DNA of 64,000 bases from Echinicola pacifica DSM 19836 (GTDB taxonomy: Bacteria > Bacteroidota > Bacteroidia > Cytophagales > Cyclobacteriaceae). Positions 1-6,838 of the stretch are shown piece after piece. Location of the stretch: contig NZ_KB890757.1 of NCBI RefSeq assembly GCF_000373245.1, forward strand, positions 1 through 64,000, read 5' to 3'. The notes beneath the pieces are model-generated. The model worked only from the letters and a program-made list of their open reading frames with translations, did no database searches and had not been told where the DNA came from. The translations under genes and the position numbers were made by a program. Position 1 is the stretch's first letter; the number at the start of each line of letters is the position of its first letter.

Positions 1-2
1 AA

Positions 3-1046
3 GTGTACAATTGGCGATCCAACGCTAAATCAGGAGCTATTATGAGTATTAAGAATCAAGGGGACTTACATACCAAAGCAGAATTAGAACTACTCAGAAA
101 AGAGAATGAAGAGCTGAAGAAGGCTCTTGGTGAATCTACCTTGGACATCAAGATTCTAAAAAAAAAAGTTGGAAATGGATCAACTACGAAACAAGAAATT
201 GAATCGTTAGCCGGGGAGTTCAGAGTGAGTATTAACAGAACTATCAAGACTTTGGGAGTAGCCAAATCTACCATTTACTATAAGCCAAAGAAGTATCCTG
301 CACGTAAAAGAACAGCTAGGAAGCCTCTTTGTGAGCAGATGAAAGCTGCTATACTAGAGCTTACGGCAAAGAAGTCTACCTATGGAATTCCTCGAGTAAA
401 GGCCTTATTGAAGCGGGACTATGGCTTAACGGTGACCCAATACATGGTGCATCGGTACATGAAAGAAGAAGGTTTGTTGATTACCCGTCATCGCACCAGA
501 GGTAGCAGCAGGCCACATACCGGTCAAATAGCAGTAAAAGCTTCTAACACCCGCTGGGCAAGCGACATTACTTCGATTAAATGTTGGAATGGGGAAAAGC
601 TCCTTGTAGCCTTTGTGATGGACTGTTGTGACAGGTCTATCATTGCTTGGAAAGCAGGTAAACATATGCAGGCAGTGGATATTGAATTAATGGTTCAGGA
701 AGCTTTACACAGTCGTTTTAGGGAGAACTTGCCTGCTCTAGGGCAGCTTCAGTTCTTACATGACAATGGGCCGGAGTTTGTTGTAAAGAATCTTAAAGCG
801 AGTCTGAAATCATGGAATATTGTTGATTGCAATACACCTACCTATTCTCCACAATCAAATGGAATGTGTGAAGCTCTAAATGGTACATTTAAAAGAGACT
901 ACGTATACGAGAGTTGTCTAGATAACGCTCAAAGCGTACTCAACTAAATGCAGAAATGGGTGGATGAATATAATACTTATGCACCTCATTCAGCTTTAGA
1001 AATGAAAACACCGAATGAATTTTATAACTTTAAAATCGCAGCTTAA
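3..1046 (+). pseudogene. IS3-family transposase (OrfA C-terminus plus OrfB), in-frame stop, 5' end outside window
   Basis: The reading frame starts at the window edge with the C-terminal part of an IS3 OrfA (YNWRS, then a leucine/glutamate-rich coiled coil) and runs without a break into an OrfB integrase (rve) domain. The DDE residues are visible in SDITSIK, HDNGPEF and CEALNGTF, so the catalytic core is complete. A ten-A run at 158-167 marks the OrfA/OrfB junction, where IS3 elements normally use programmed frameshifting; here both parts lie in one frame. A TAA at 945-947 interrupts the frame. The same frame then continues as MQKWVDEYNTYAPHSALEMK, the usual OrfB tail, to a TAA at 1044-1046. 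A CAA-to-TAA change would explain the stop. The left terminal repeat is not in the window, so the element's boundaries cannot be set. It flanks the retron operon. Confidence 0.85.
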
Positions 1047-1106
1047 CTAGTCCAGCTTTTTAGCGGAAAGAGCATGCCTGTAAAGGCACTTTCACTTCTT
1101 GAAAAC

Positions 1107-1140
1107 ATTCCGGATTGGAGGGCTCAGCATGCTCCGGAAT
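1107..1140 (-). terminator. Inverted repeat spanning the stop codon of the REC-HEPN gene
   Basis: ATTCCGGA at 1107-1114 and TCCGGAAT at 1133-1140 are perfect 8-bp complements separated by 18 bases. The repeat spans the stop codon at 1124-1126. It may end transcription of the retron operon or protect its 3' end. No strong T-tract follows on the minus strand, so the terminator label is tentative. Confidence 0.35.
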
Positions 1141-2854
1141 ATCCACATAAAGTGATCTTATTTCCAAAAGTTGATATCTGATTAAGTAAAACAGAGTACC
1201 CATCAGGCATGAATATCTTATCACATTCAGATTTTAGCGTGGTGGGAAGTTTATTCTCTGAAGGATGAATAAACTCATTTCTTCTTCTAATGGAATAATA
1301 AAGTTTTTGAACCTCTATCTGCTCATAATTCCACAATTGAAAACATAAGCCTGTAATTTTCTCGAATATAGAAGGGAGATTATTCTTAAAACTTGCTGAA
1401 GAAATTTCTTGATAAGTAAAAGTATCTTCATCAAAGCGAAAGTGTTTCAAATGCTCTGGCCCAATAATCATCCATGTTCCATCTTCTTGAAATGTCAACT
1501 CATTTGTTACTAGCTCTAGGCATTTAAATAGAGATAAATATGCATAGGCGAAATCGTTAGGAGTACTTGCATTATCATATAAGTTGAATGAGCTATCCAG
1601 TATTAATATTAATTCCCTCCCAAACCTGTTATCCAATTTTTTGTCTCTAATTGCCCTGTCCAAAGAATCTTTTAACGAATATGTTAATGACCATGTAACC
1701 TTTAGGTAATCTGCTCTTTCCACAGCACTTTGAATAGTGTTTTTCAAATTTTTTATATCTTCAGCTACATCAGAATCATGCCTTTTAACTATATATCCAT
1801 TCGCTCCAATCTCATAGGTTGATTGGTAATTCCAGACCTTGTTTGAAGCAGTAGTAATAATCACCTGGTTGCCTTTATTGATTTTCTTTATTTCCTCTAA
1901 AATTTTATATCCCGTAAGATCCTTCGGTTTCGGTTGAGGGGCTGCGTCAAAATCCATATCGCAGAGCCGCAAATCCAGCAGTACTACGTCAGCATCAAAT
2001 TGTTCTACTTTCCTCCGGGCGGCTTCAATGATATCCTGTTGGATCAAAGACTTAAAATCGAGTGCCAATGCTTCAAATTCAATTGATTTATTATTTACGT
2101 TGTTCTGAAAAAAATAACTGTAGAAATCTGCCCACCCTTTTTCCGCTTCATCATCAACTAATAAAACCTTTCCTTTTCCAGAAATTAAATAAGTGCTACC
2201 TGTTCCAGATGAGTTTAGAGGATTTAGTACCCGATGGTATTTAAAATATAAGCCTGTTTGTAACTTTTCCTTAACTTCAGGAATTTTATCATCACACTTC
2301 AAGTATTTCGACCAACGCTGCAATGCCAGTTCATTGTCAATGCTATGATGAGATTGGTAATTGGCAGGTGGAGACAGTTGAAGTCGTTCAATACCTTTTT
2401 GGTGTTCAGATTCAGTGATTTTTGATTTCTCCCGCATTATCCTGTCAAAAAACTTTTTAAGAAAATCTGATTCTTGGTGTACCGTGCTGAAAATTCCGGA
2501 TGTAAACAAAATATTCCCTAAATCAGAAAGTCTGGCAATTTCCTCTGGAGTTTCTGGTCCAACAAATACAATCGGAACATATTGGTGATTAAACTCTTCG
2601 GTGGTTCTGATATGAGCTGCTACGCGTAAACCTGTTAATTCCAGATAGTTTTGTTGTGATAAAGTATAAGGGATGACTATTACTTGGTATTCTTTGTTTT
2701 TAAACACTTTTGATAGTTCCTCATGCAAAAACCTATCAAGAATAAAATTAGAGCGCTGGATGCTGTGTGAGTAGTCAAATGCTACTTTGTCCCCTGGGAA
2801 TTTATTATCAAGGTTCGGGTTTAAATTATTTGCATGTATCAGTAGAGCATTCAT
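1124..2854 (-). CDS. Retron-associated receiver-domain protein with C-terminal HEPN-like domain (putative effector)
   Basis: This 576-aa protein is the last gene of the retron operon; its ATG overlaps the stop of the upstream gene as ATGA. Residues 1-140 look like a degenerate receiver fold (alternating hydrophobic strands, no phosphorylation pocket). Residues 229-360 are a canonical response-regulator receiver: acidic pair D234-D235, phosphoacceptor D294 in VLLDLRL, T335-A336 and K357 in YIVKR. An insertion of about ten residues follows the phosphoacceptor. Residues 390-576 are helical and contain RRRNEFIH at 523-530, which fits the RNxxxH (Rx4H) motif of HEPN RNases. It has no DNA-binding output domain, so it is probably not a transcription factor. 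I infer a signal-gated RNase or toxin effector controlled by the retron. The receiver call is strong; the HEPN call rests on one motif plus the helical context. Confidence 0.75.
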   Translation of the reverse strand: MNALLIHANNLNPNLDNKFPGDKVAFDYSHSIQRSNFILDRFLHEELSKVFKNKEYQVIVIPYTLSQQNYLELTGLRVAAHIRTTEEFNHQYVPIVFVGPETPEEIARLSDLGNILFTSGIFSTVHQESDFLKKFFDRIMREKSKITESEHQKGIERLQLSPPANYQSHHSIDNELALQRWSKYLKCDDKIPEVKEKLQTGLYFKYHRVLNPLNSSGTGSTYLISGKGKVLLVDDEAEKGWADFYSYFFQNNVNNKSIEFEALALDFKSLIQQDIIEAARRKVEQFDADVVLLDLRLCDMDFDAAPQPKPKDLTGYKILEEIKKINKGNQVIITTASNKVWNYQSTYEIGANGYIVKRHDSDVAEDIKNLKNTIQSAVERADYLKVTWSLTYSLKDSLDRAIRDKKLDNRFGRELILILDSSFNLYDNASTPNDFAYAYLSLFKCLELVTNELTFQEDGTWMIIGPEHLKHFRFDEDTFTYQEISSASFKNNLPSIFEKITGLCFQLWNYEQIEVQKLYYSIRRRNEFIHPSENKLPTTLKSECDKIFMPDGYSVLLNQISTFGNKITLCGYSGAC

Positions 2855-3435
2855 ATTAATGTGATTTTTGCTTTAATTTCCTTATTGAGGTCTTCCAACG
2901 GTAGTTTTCCAATCAACTCCTCTATACTTTCTTTGAAGCTTTCTTCTGTACGCCCCAGTTCTCCTTTAAGGAGTAGTTGTCTGTAATTGAGCATAAGATT
3001 AAGATTCCAGCTATCTCCATAGATCAACTCTGTAATATGTTCTGTTCCTCCATTTACAAATTTTGAAAGAAAGTTGAGCATATTAGACTGGTAAAAATCT
3101 TTTGAATTGAGTAGCAAGTATGGGAAATTCTGCGAGGTGAACAGTGATTGGCTGATACCTCCGCTGAAGAATACAAGGTTTTTTTTGTTCTCTTGACAAT
3201 GATTTACAACAGTATCAATTCCATTTGCTGATAACGCAGAACGGTGGATAAGAATTAATGTAAACTCATTCAATTGCGAATCATCAGCTTGATTCAACTT
3301 ATTAATCCTGTCCCGGCATTCTTCACCCAAAAGTATTTTTAATCCCTGTAAGGCTTTAAGTTTTGCAATTTTTTCTGAATCAAGATATTGCTCCTGTCTA
3401 CCGGGTCGGTCTTCTAATAATATTATTTTCATCAT
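2851..3435 (-). CDS. Small receiver-like protein of retron operon, unknown function
   Basis: This 194-aa protein begins with KIILLEDRPGRQ, which resembles the first strand and acidic pocket of a response-regulator receiver (LLVDD). It continues with receiver-like strands (LNEFTLILIHRSAL, KNLVFFSGG) but lacks an obvious phosphoacceptor aspartate and the conserved lysine. The last 60 residues are a mostly helical, charged tail. It overlaps the reverse transcriptase gene and the REC-HEPN gene by four bases on each side (ATGA), so the three proteins are probably made together in fixed ratio. I infer an adaptor or inhibitor between the RT-msDNA complex and the effector. I know no named family for it. 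Confidence 0.7.
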   Translation of the reverse strand: MMKIILLEDRPGRQEQYLDSEKIAKLKALQGLKILLGEECRDRINKLNQADDSQLNEFTLILIHRSALSANGIDTVVNHCQENKKNLVFFSGGISQSLFTSQNFPYLLLNSKDFYQSNMLNFLSKFVNGGTEHITELIYGDSWNLNLMLNYRQLLLKGELGRTEESFKESIEELIGKLPLEDLNKEIKAKITLI

Positions 3436-5585
3436 ATTGGGAACTTTAAAACGTAGGTGAAACCATGTAGTGAATCCAGTGATTGCTTCAAAGGTCTTAA
3501 GTGATTAAGTTTTATTACGTTAGTATTTGGTCTTAAATATGTTATTCTGAATATTCCATCATTAAAGCTGGATTCTATTTCAAAATTACAAATACTGATA
3601 AGATTTTTAATCACTTCCAATAAATCGCCAGATGGCTTTGTAATCTTGTCATCCGTTGATTCTCTATGCGAAAGAGAATTTTTATGGATTATTCTTAATT
3701 CAATCAGACGAAGATCAGTTAATTTTTTACATTCTATAATGACCTCTCTTTGTTCAGTCCGGCTTTGTATCATGCGGAAAATTCTTCTTATAGCTTTTAG
3801 AACTGGTGCTGTGTAGGTAAAAAAGGAAAGTTGTTTCAGGGATTCTAGACCGTTTACACTGAACTCTGTAAGTTCTTGTCTTGCAAGCACTTTTACTTCA
3901 TAGTACAAATCCTTTGTATCTTCCCTGAATTCTATTTCTCTCTTAAACATTTGTATGGCATCCCCAAAATACCTAATCTCCTTACCGAATAGTTCACGAT
4001 ACTTTTGATTAGCTAGATCAGTAATGAGTTCTGATGGAAGTGGCATTTCAAAAGGCGTTTTTTTCAAAGCAGGAGGTGGGATATCATAATTATCTTTCGA
4101 CCATTCCGCAACAAATTTTGGGTATTGCCAACCTATGTGAAGGTTATATTCTCCCCATCTGTAGGGGTTATCTTTATTTTCATTCTTTTTTGGCTTTTTC
4201 TGAAATATGAATGGATAAATTACTTTCCACCATAAATTATTATTGTACTTCTGTAGTGCTACAAACTCATCAAATCGCGAATTAACTGCTGCAAAATGAT
4301 CTGCTATATCACGCAGTGAATGTACGTCTGTATCTGTTTCTGTTGGAATATCCCAAAAATGAGTCGTCCACTTCATTATTGGATCAATAGTAAATTGTTT
4401 TAATCTTTTGACCACAAAATCAGGATCATGTAATACTTCATTTTCATTTGAGAACCGCAAACCCTTATTTGTAAGTTCAGCTATTTCTGTTTTATTAGTG
4501 TCCTGATTTATTACTAGCTTATCAAGCCGTCCTTTCAACCCCAAATAGGTTGTATCCGCAGCACCCTTCACCATCTTCAAAAACTCCAACTTACCATCCA
4601 GCACATTCGCCATATTGGCCCCCCCTTTTTTTACATGGCCTTTATCCGCTATGTAATCCCGTGTGAAAATCTGCTCTGCCTTCTCGTAGCCATACTTTTC
4701 CCAATAGTATAACCACATGCGGATTTGTTTTACATATCTCCTGCCAACATTCACTTTTTCGTTTACGATCAATCCCGTGACTTCCTGCCGATAGCCTGCT
4801 TTTTGTAGGCGTGTTTTTTTTGGATTGATTGCTAGTTCTTGGTCTTCCTCAATGATACGCTTTAATTCATTGTTGAATGCTTCATCATTATAGATGTTGT
4901 GCGGTGAGGAAAAAGTAATGTCGTCTGCGTATCTCGTAAAAGTCGCTCCAAACCGATTGGCAAGTCCATTCAATCTTCGGTCAAGCTTCTTACATAAAAT
5001 GTTAGTCAAAGTCGGTGATGTCGGACTACCTTGTGGAAGGACGGTTTTTAACTCTTCATCAATTTCAAAAGGGTGGGTGCATAAACTTGCAAGCAAAAAG
5101 GCCAAAGGTTCCTTATCCCCGCTAAGGTTGAATGGCTCATATATAAAACCCATCTTTACCCTGTTGCGGTCAAATGTATGAAAGAAGTCTTTCAAGTCCA
5201 GGTTAAGCACATAATGATGACCTAAATGCTTTTTGGCATTATCTACAATGGACTTATCCATGACAAATCCGGTTGCTACCTCATGTGGCTCATACATGCA
5301 CTGCAAAACGAAATTCAGTGATCGCAAAATAGATTTTAATCCATTTACAGGTGCATTGATCGTCCTATCTGCACCGGATTTCTTCTTAATGGTGAAGGTC
5401 TGGTAACGCTTTTTGCAGATTTCAGGGTTCGCATAGTAGGTCAATGACTTTAATTGAACCGGTTTACACTCTTCGCCATAAAACATATTCTTAGCATAAC
5501 TTAAAAGGTTTATCAATTCCTCTTTGTTATGCAGTTCTGCAAATTGCTTTCGAATTTGGTCTATATGTTCCTGTTCAACTTTCAT
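3432..5585 (-). CDS. Retron reverse transcriptase with long GHKL-ATPase-like C-terminal extension
   Basis: This is a 717-aa protein. Residues 50-340 form a group II intron/retron-type RT: first catalytic aspartate D130 in LNLDLKDFF, PQGSPTSP at 184-191, and YADD at 219-222. Two retron hallmarks are present: NAKKH at 116-120 (NAxxH) and VTG at 269-271. These separate it from DGR, AbiK and group II intron RTs. Most retron RTs are about 300-350 aa, so roughly 370 residues are extra. Residues 560-690 resemble a degenerate histidine-kinase ATPase: an N-box-like helix (APVLKAIRRIF), IELRIIHKNS in the G1 position, GDLLEVIKNL in the G2 position, then FEIESSFNDGIFRITYL matching the last strands. Key ATP-binding glycines look lost. 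The msr-msd RNA lies just upstream. Its product should be msDNA, with guarding of the downstream effector the likely role. Confidence 0.93.
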   Translation of the reverse strand: MKVEQEHIDQIRKQFAELHNKEELINLLSYAKNMFYGEECKPVQLKSLTYYANPEICKKRYQTFTIKKKSGADRTINAPVNGLKSILRSLNFVLQCMYEPHEVATGFVMDKSIVDNAKKHLGHHYVLNLDLKDFFHTFDRNRVKMGFIYEPFNLSGDKEPLAFLLASLCTHPFEIDEELKTVLPQGSPTSPTLTNILCKKLDRRLNGLANRFGATFTRYADDITFSSPHNIYNDEAFNNELKRIIEEDQELAINPKKTRLQKAGYRQEVTGLIVNEKVNVGRRYVKQIRMWLYYWEKYGYEKAEQIFTRDYIADKGHVKKGGANMANVLDGKLEFLKMVKGAADTTYLGLKGRLDKLVINQDTNKTEIAELTNKGLRFSNENEVLHDPDFVVKRLKQFTIDPIMKWTTHFWDIPTETDTDVHSLRDIADHFAAVNSRFDEFVALQKYNNNLWWKVIYPFIFQKKPKKNENKDNPYRWGEYNLHIGWQYPKFVAEWSKDNYDIPPPALKKTPFEMPLPSELITDLANQKYRELFGKEIRYFGDAIQMFKREIEFREDTKDLYYEVKVLARQELTEFSVNGLESLKQLSFFTYTAPVLKAIRRIFRMIQSRTEQREVIIECKKLTDLRLIELRIIHKNSLSHRESTDDKITKPSGDLLEVIKNLISICNFEIESSFNDGIFRITYLRPNTNVIKLNHLRPLKQSLDSLHGFTYVLKFPI

Positions 5586-5599
5586 GTTTCAATTATAAA

Positions 5600-5860
5600 G
5601 GCCTTTGAAAACACCTGCCAGATATTCTATGTGTATTGAAGTAATGTTGATTACCTAAATCCATACATAACATAATAAAAAAACAGAAACCCAAGAGTTC
5701 AGCAAAAGCTGGATGATGAATCTGTGTTTTACCAATATAACCTTCATTCCCTCCGGGCTGGCCGGCCCTTTTGGAAGGAAAAGGATGCCGATCGTTTCCC
5801 AGAAAACCGGGACAGCACCCACGAATCAATACCTTACGGCAGGTGTATCAAAGAACTTAT
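5600..5860 (-). ncRNA. Retron msr-msd RNA with a1/a2 inverted repeat
   Basis: Read on the minus strand, CTTTGATACACCTGCC (plus 5838-5853) near the 5' end pairs with GGCAGGTGTTTTCAAAG (plus 5603-5619) near the 3' end: nine contiguous base pairs, then about six more after a small bulge. This is the a1/a2 repeat that defines retron RNAs. Between them lie a hairpin with a four-base loop (plus 5791-5814 region), a long imperfect hairpin at 5741-5784 with GGGC/GCCC at its tip, and a second long stem at 5677-5730 containing CAGC-TTTT-GCTG. A short GTAAT/ATTAC hairpin sits at 5641-5654. The RT start is about 15 bases downstream of a2, the usual retron arrangement. The branching G, the msr/msd border and exact ends are not assigned. 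The RNA is about 255 nt. Confidence 0.82.
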
Positions 5861-5864
5861 GGTG

Positions 5865-5893
5865 CAAATTAATAATTTAAGAGTACAGTCAAA
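5865..5893 (-). promoter_or_regulatory. Putative Bacteroidota-type promoter for the retron RNA and operon
   Basis: On the minus strand a TTTG (plus 5890-5893) is followed 17 bases later by TTAATTTG (plus 5865-5872). This approximates the Bacteroidota -33 TTTG / -7 TAnnTTTG promoter with one mismatch in the -7 box. Transcription would begin within about ten bases, just before repeat a1, as expected for a retron RNA. Position supports the call as much as the motif does. Confidence 0.45.
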
Positions 5894-5902
5894 GTGCACT
5901 AG

Positions 5903-6076
5903 TTATATAAACAATATCTTTTTTTCAAATTCCCTTTGTCCATGGCCTTTGAAGCAGGTTCCATTTTGGATATGCTTAAATTGGGGTGATTTTCCGGTGC
6001 CTCCGCATGAGTAATATGTTTGCGTCTCCTTCACTTCAATCGATCCATTGCCTAATTTTCTTTTAAAGATCTCCAT
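5903..6076 (-). CDS. Small zinc-ribbon-like protein, possibly degraded
   Basis: From the ATG at 6074-6076 this frame encodes 57 residues (75 from a GTG at 6130). The middle reads YYSCGGTGKSPQF, HIQNGTCFKGHGQ, which resembles the paired CxGTG / CFxCxGxG knuckles seen in small DnaJ-central-like zinc proteins of Bacteroidota. The expected cysteine in the second knuckle is a glycine (CFKG instead of CFKC), so one metal ligand is missing and the gene may be decaying. It lies just upstream of the retron promoter on the same strand. It could instead be chance reading of decayed DNA. I assign no function. Confidence 0.35.
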   Translation of the reverse strand: MEIFKRKLGNGSIEVKETQTYYSCGGTGKSPQFKHIQNGTCFKGHGQREFEKKILFI

Positions 6077-6132
6077 AGCTGTCTTTTTTACCGTTGACAC
6101 AAAATAACTAGCTATGCAATCAATTTGCACAG

Positions 6133-6414
6133 ATAGAGGCTATTAATAAAGATGCATTAATTCGCTATCAAACTTTGGATAAATACTTTCGCAATCTAGG
6201 CAGTGAGTATTCCACTCCATAGTATACCACTATTTCAGAGGAAAGTATACCAGTGATTCCAGGGGAAAGTATACCAGTAAACAGGTTTTCGATTTTGTAT
6301 TATCGTGTTAAATTAAATCCTTCATTAGATATCGAGGAAGATTTACTTGAACAAATAGGTTTTAAATTATGTATAAATTGCGAAAGAAATAGATCTACAA
6401 AAACTATCCTCTGA
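6133..6414 (+). pseudogene. Remnant resembling the N-terminus of a WYL-domain regulator, with in-frame stop
   Basis: The frame reads IEAINKDALIRYQTLDKYFRN, close to how Bacteroidota WYL-domain regulators begin (NKxALIRYxTIDxCLRN). It then meets TAG at 6220-6222 and continues open to a TGA at 6412-6414 without recognisable homology. No ATG starts it and the rest of the regulator is absent. WYL proteins commonly accompany defence systems, so this may be the lost regulator of a neighbouring system. The identification rests on about 22 residues. Confidence 0.4.
6206..6276. repeat. Short direct repeats AGTATACCA
   Basis: AGTATACCA occurs at 6221-6229, 6244-6252 and 6268-6276, with a one-mismatch copy AGTATTCCA at 6206-6214. 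Spacings are 15, 23 and 24 bases. Each exact copy contains the palindrome GTATAC. They may be operator sites or simply a decayed coding repeat (ESIPV-ESIPV in one frame). Confidence 0.45.
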
Positions 6415-6838
6415 GGAAGGGTTTAGTGTTATTTTTTAAGTGAAAGGTGTTACCATTTGCCTCAACGCCAAATTTGAATAGTCAGTAAATGAAATTTGGT
6501 GACAAATACCAGTCTTTTTTATAAACTTAAATGTATAATTCCGGATCATTTGGGGTTTCAGACATGCTCAGTCGAAGCCAAAATAGAGGCGACTATTCTA
6601 ATAGCCAATATGGCAAGGCCGTACTTTGAATGATTTACAAATTTAAATGCCCATTTAAGAAATAATTCTATAGAACTATCACATCACATTTGGATAAGTT
6701 CGGTATACTTATAAATTTGATAAGTGAATTAATTTTCAGGCGATTACCCATGGTTATGAAAAAATGATCGATGCTATCATTGATGTGATTAATGAATTTC
6801 ACCAGATGGTATGAATTTAAATAAAATGACAATATAAA
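6415..6838. other. Intergenic decayed region upstream of Wadjet
   Basis: No complete gene is visible. There is an inverted repeat CCAAATTT (6468-6475) / AAATTTGG (6492-6499), extendable by two pairs. A 5-bp AGTCG/CGACT hairpin lies near 6570-6595. A short open stretch near 6727-6813 ends HGYEKMIDAIIDVINEF and may be the tail of a lost gene. The Wadjet promoter should lie here but I could not pick it out. Confidence 0.4.

Noticed and set aside
1124-2854. Ordinary response-regulator transcription factor
   Set aside because: The receiver is in the middle of the protein, with no DNA-binding output domain and no histidine kinase gene beside it; the partner genes are a retron.
5593-5829. Open frames across the msr-msd interval on both strands (5593-5829 minus, 5724-6014 plus)
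   Set aside because: They coincide with the structured RNA and its inverted repeats, have no family features and use unlikely starts; the ncRNA explains the sequence better.
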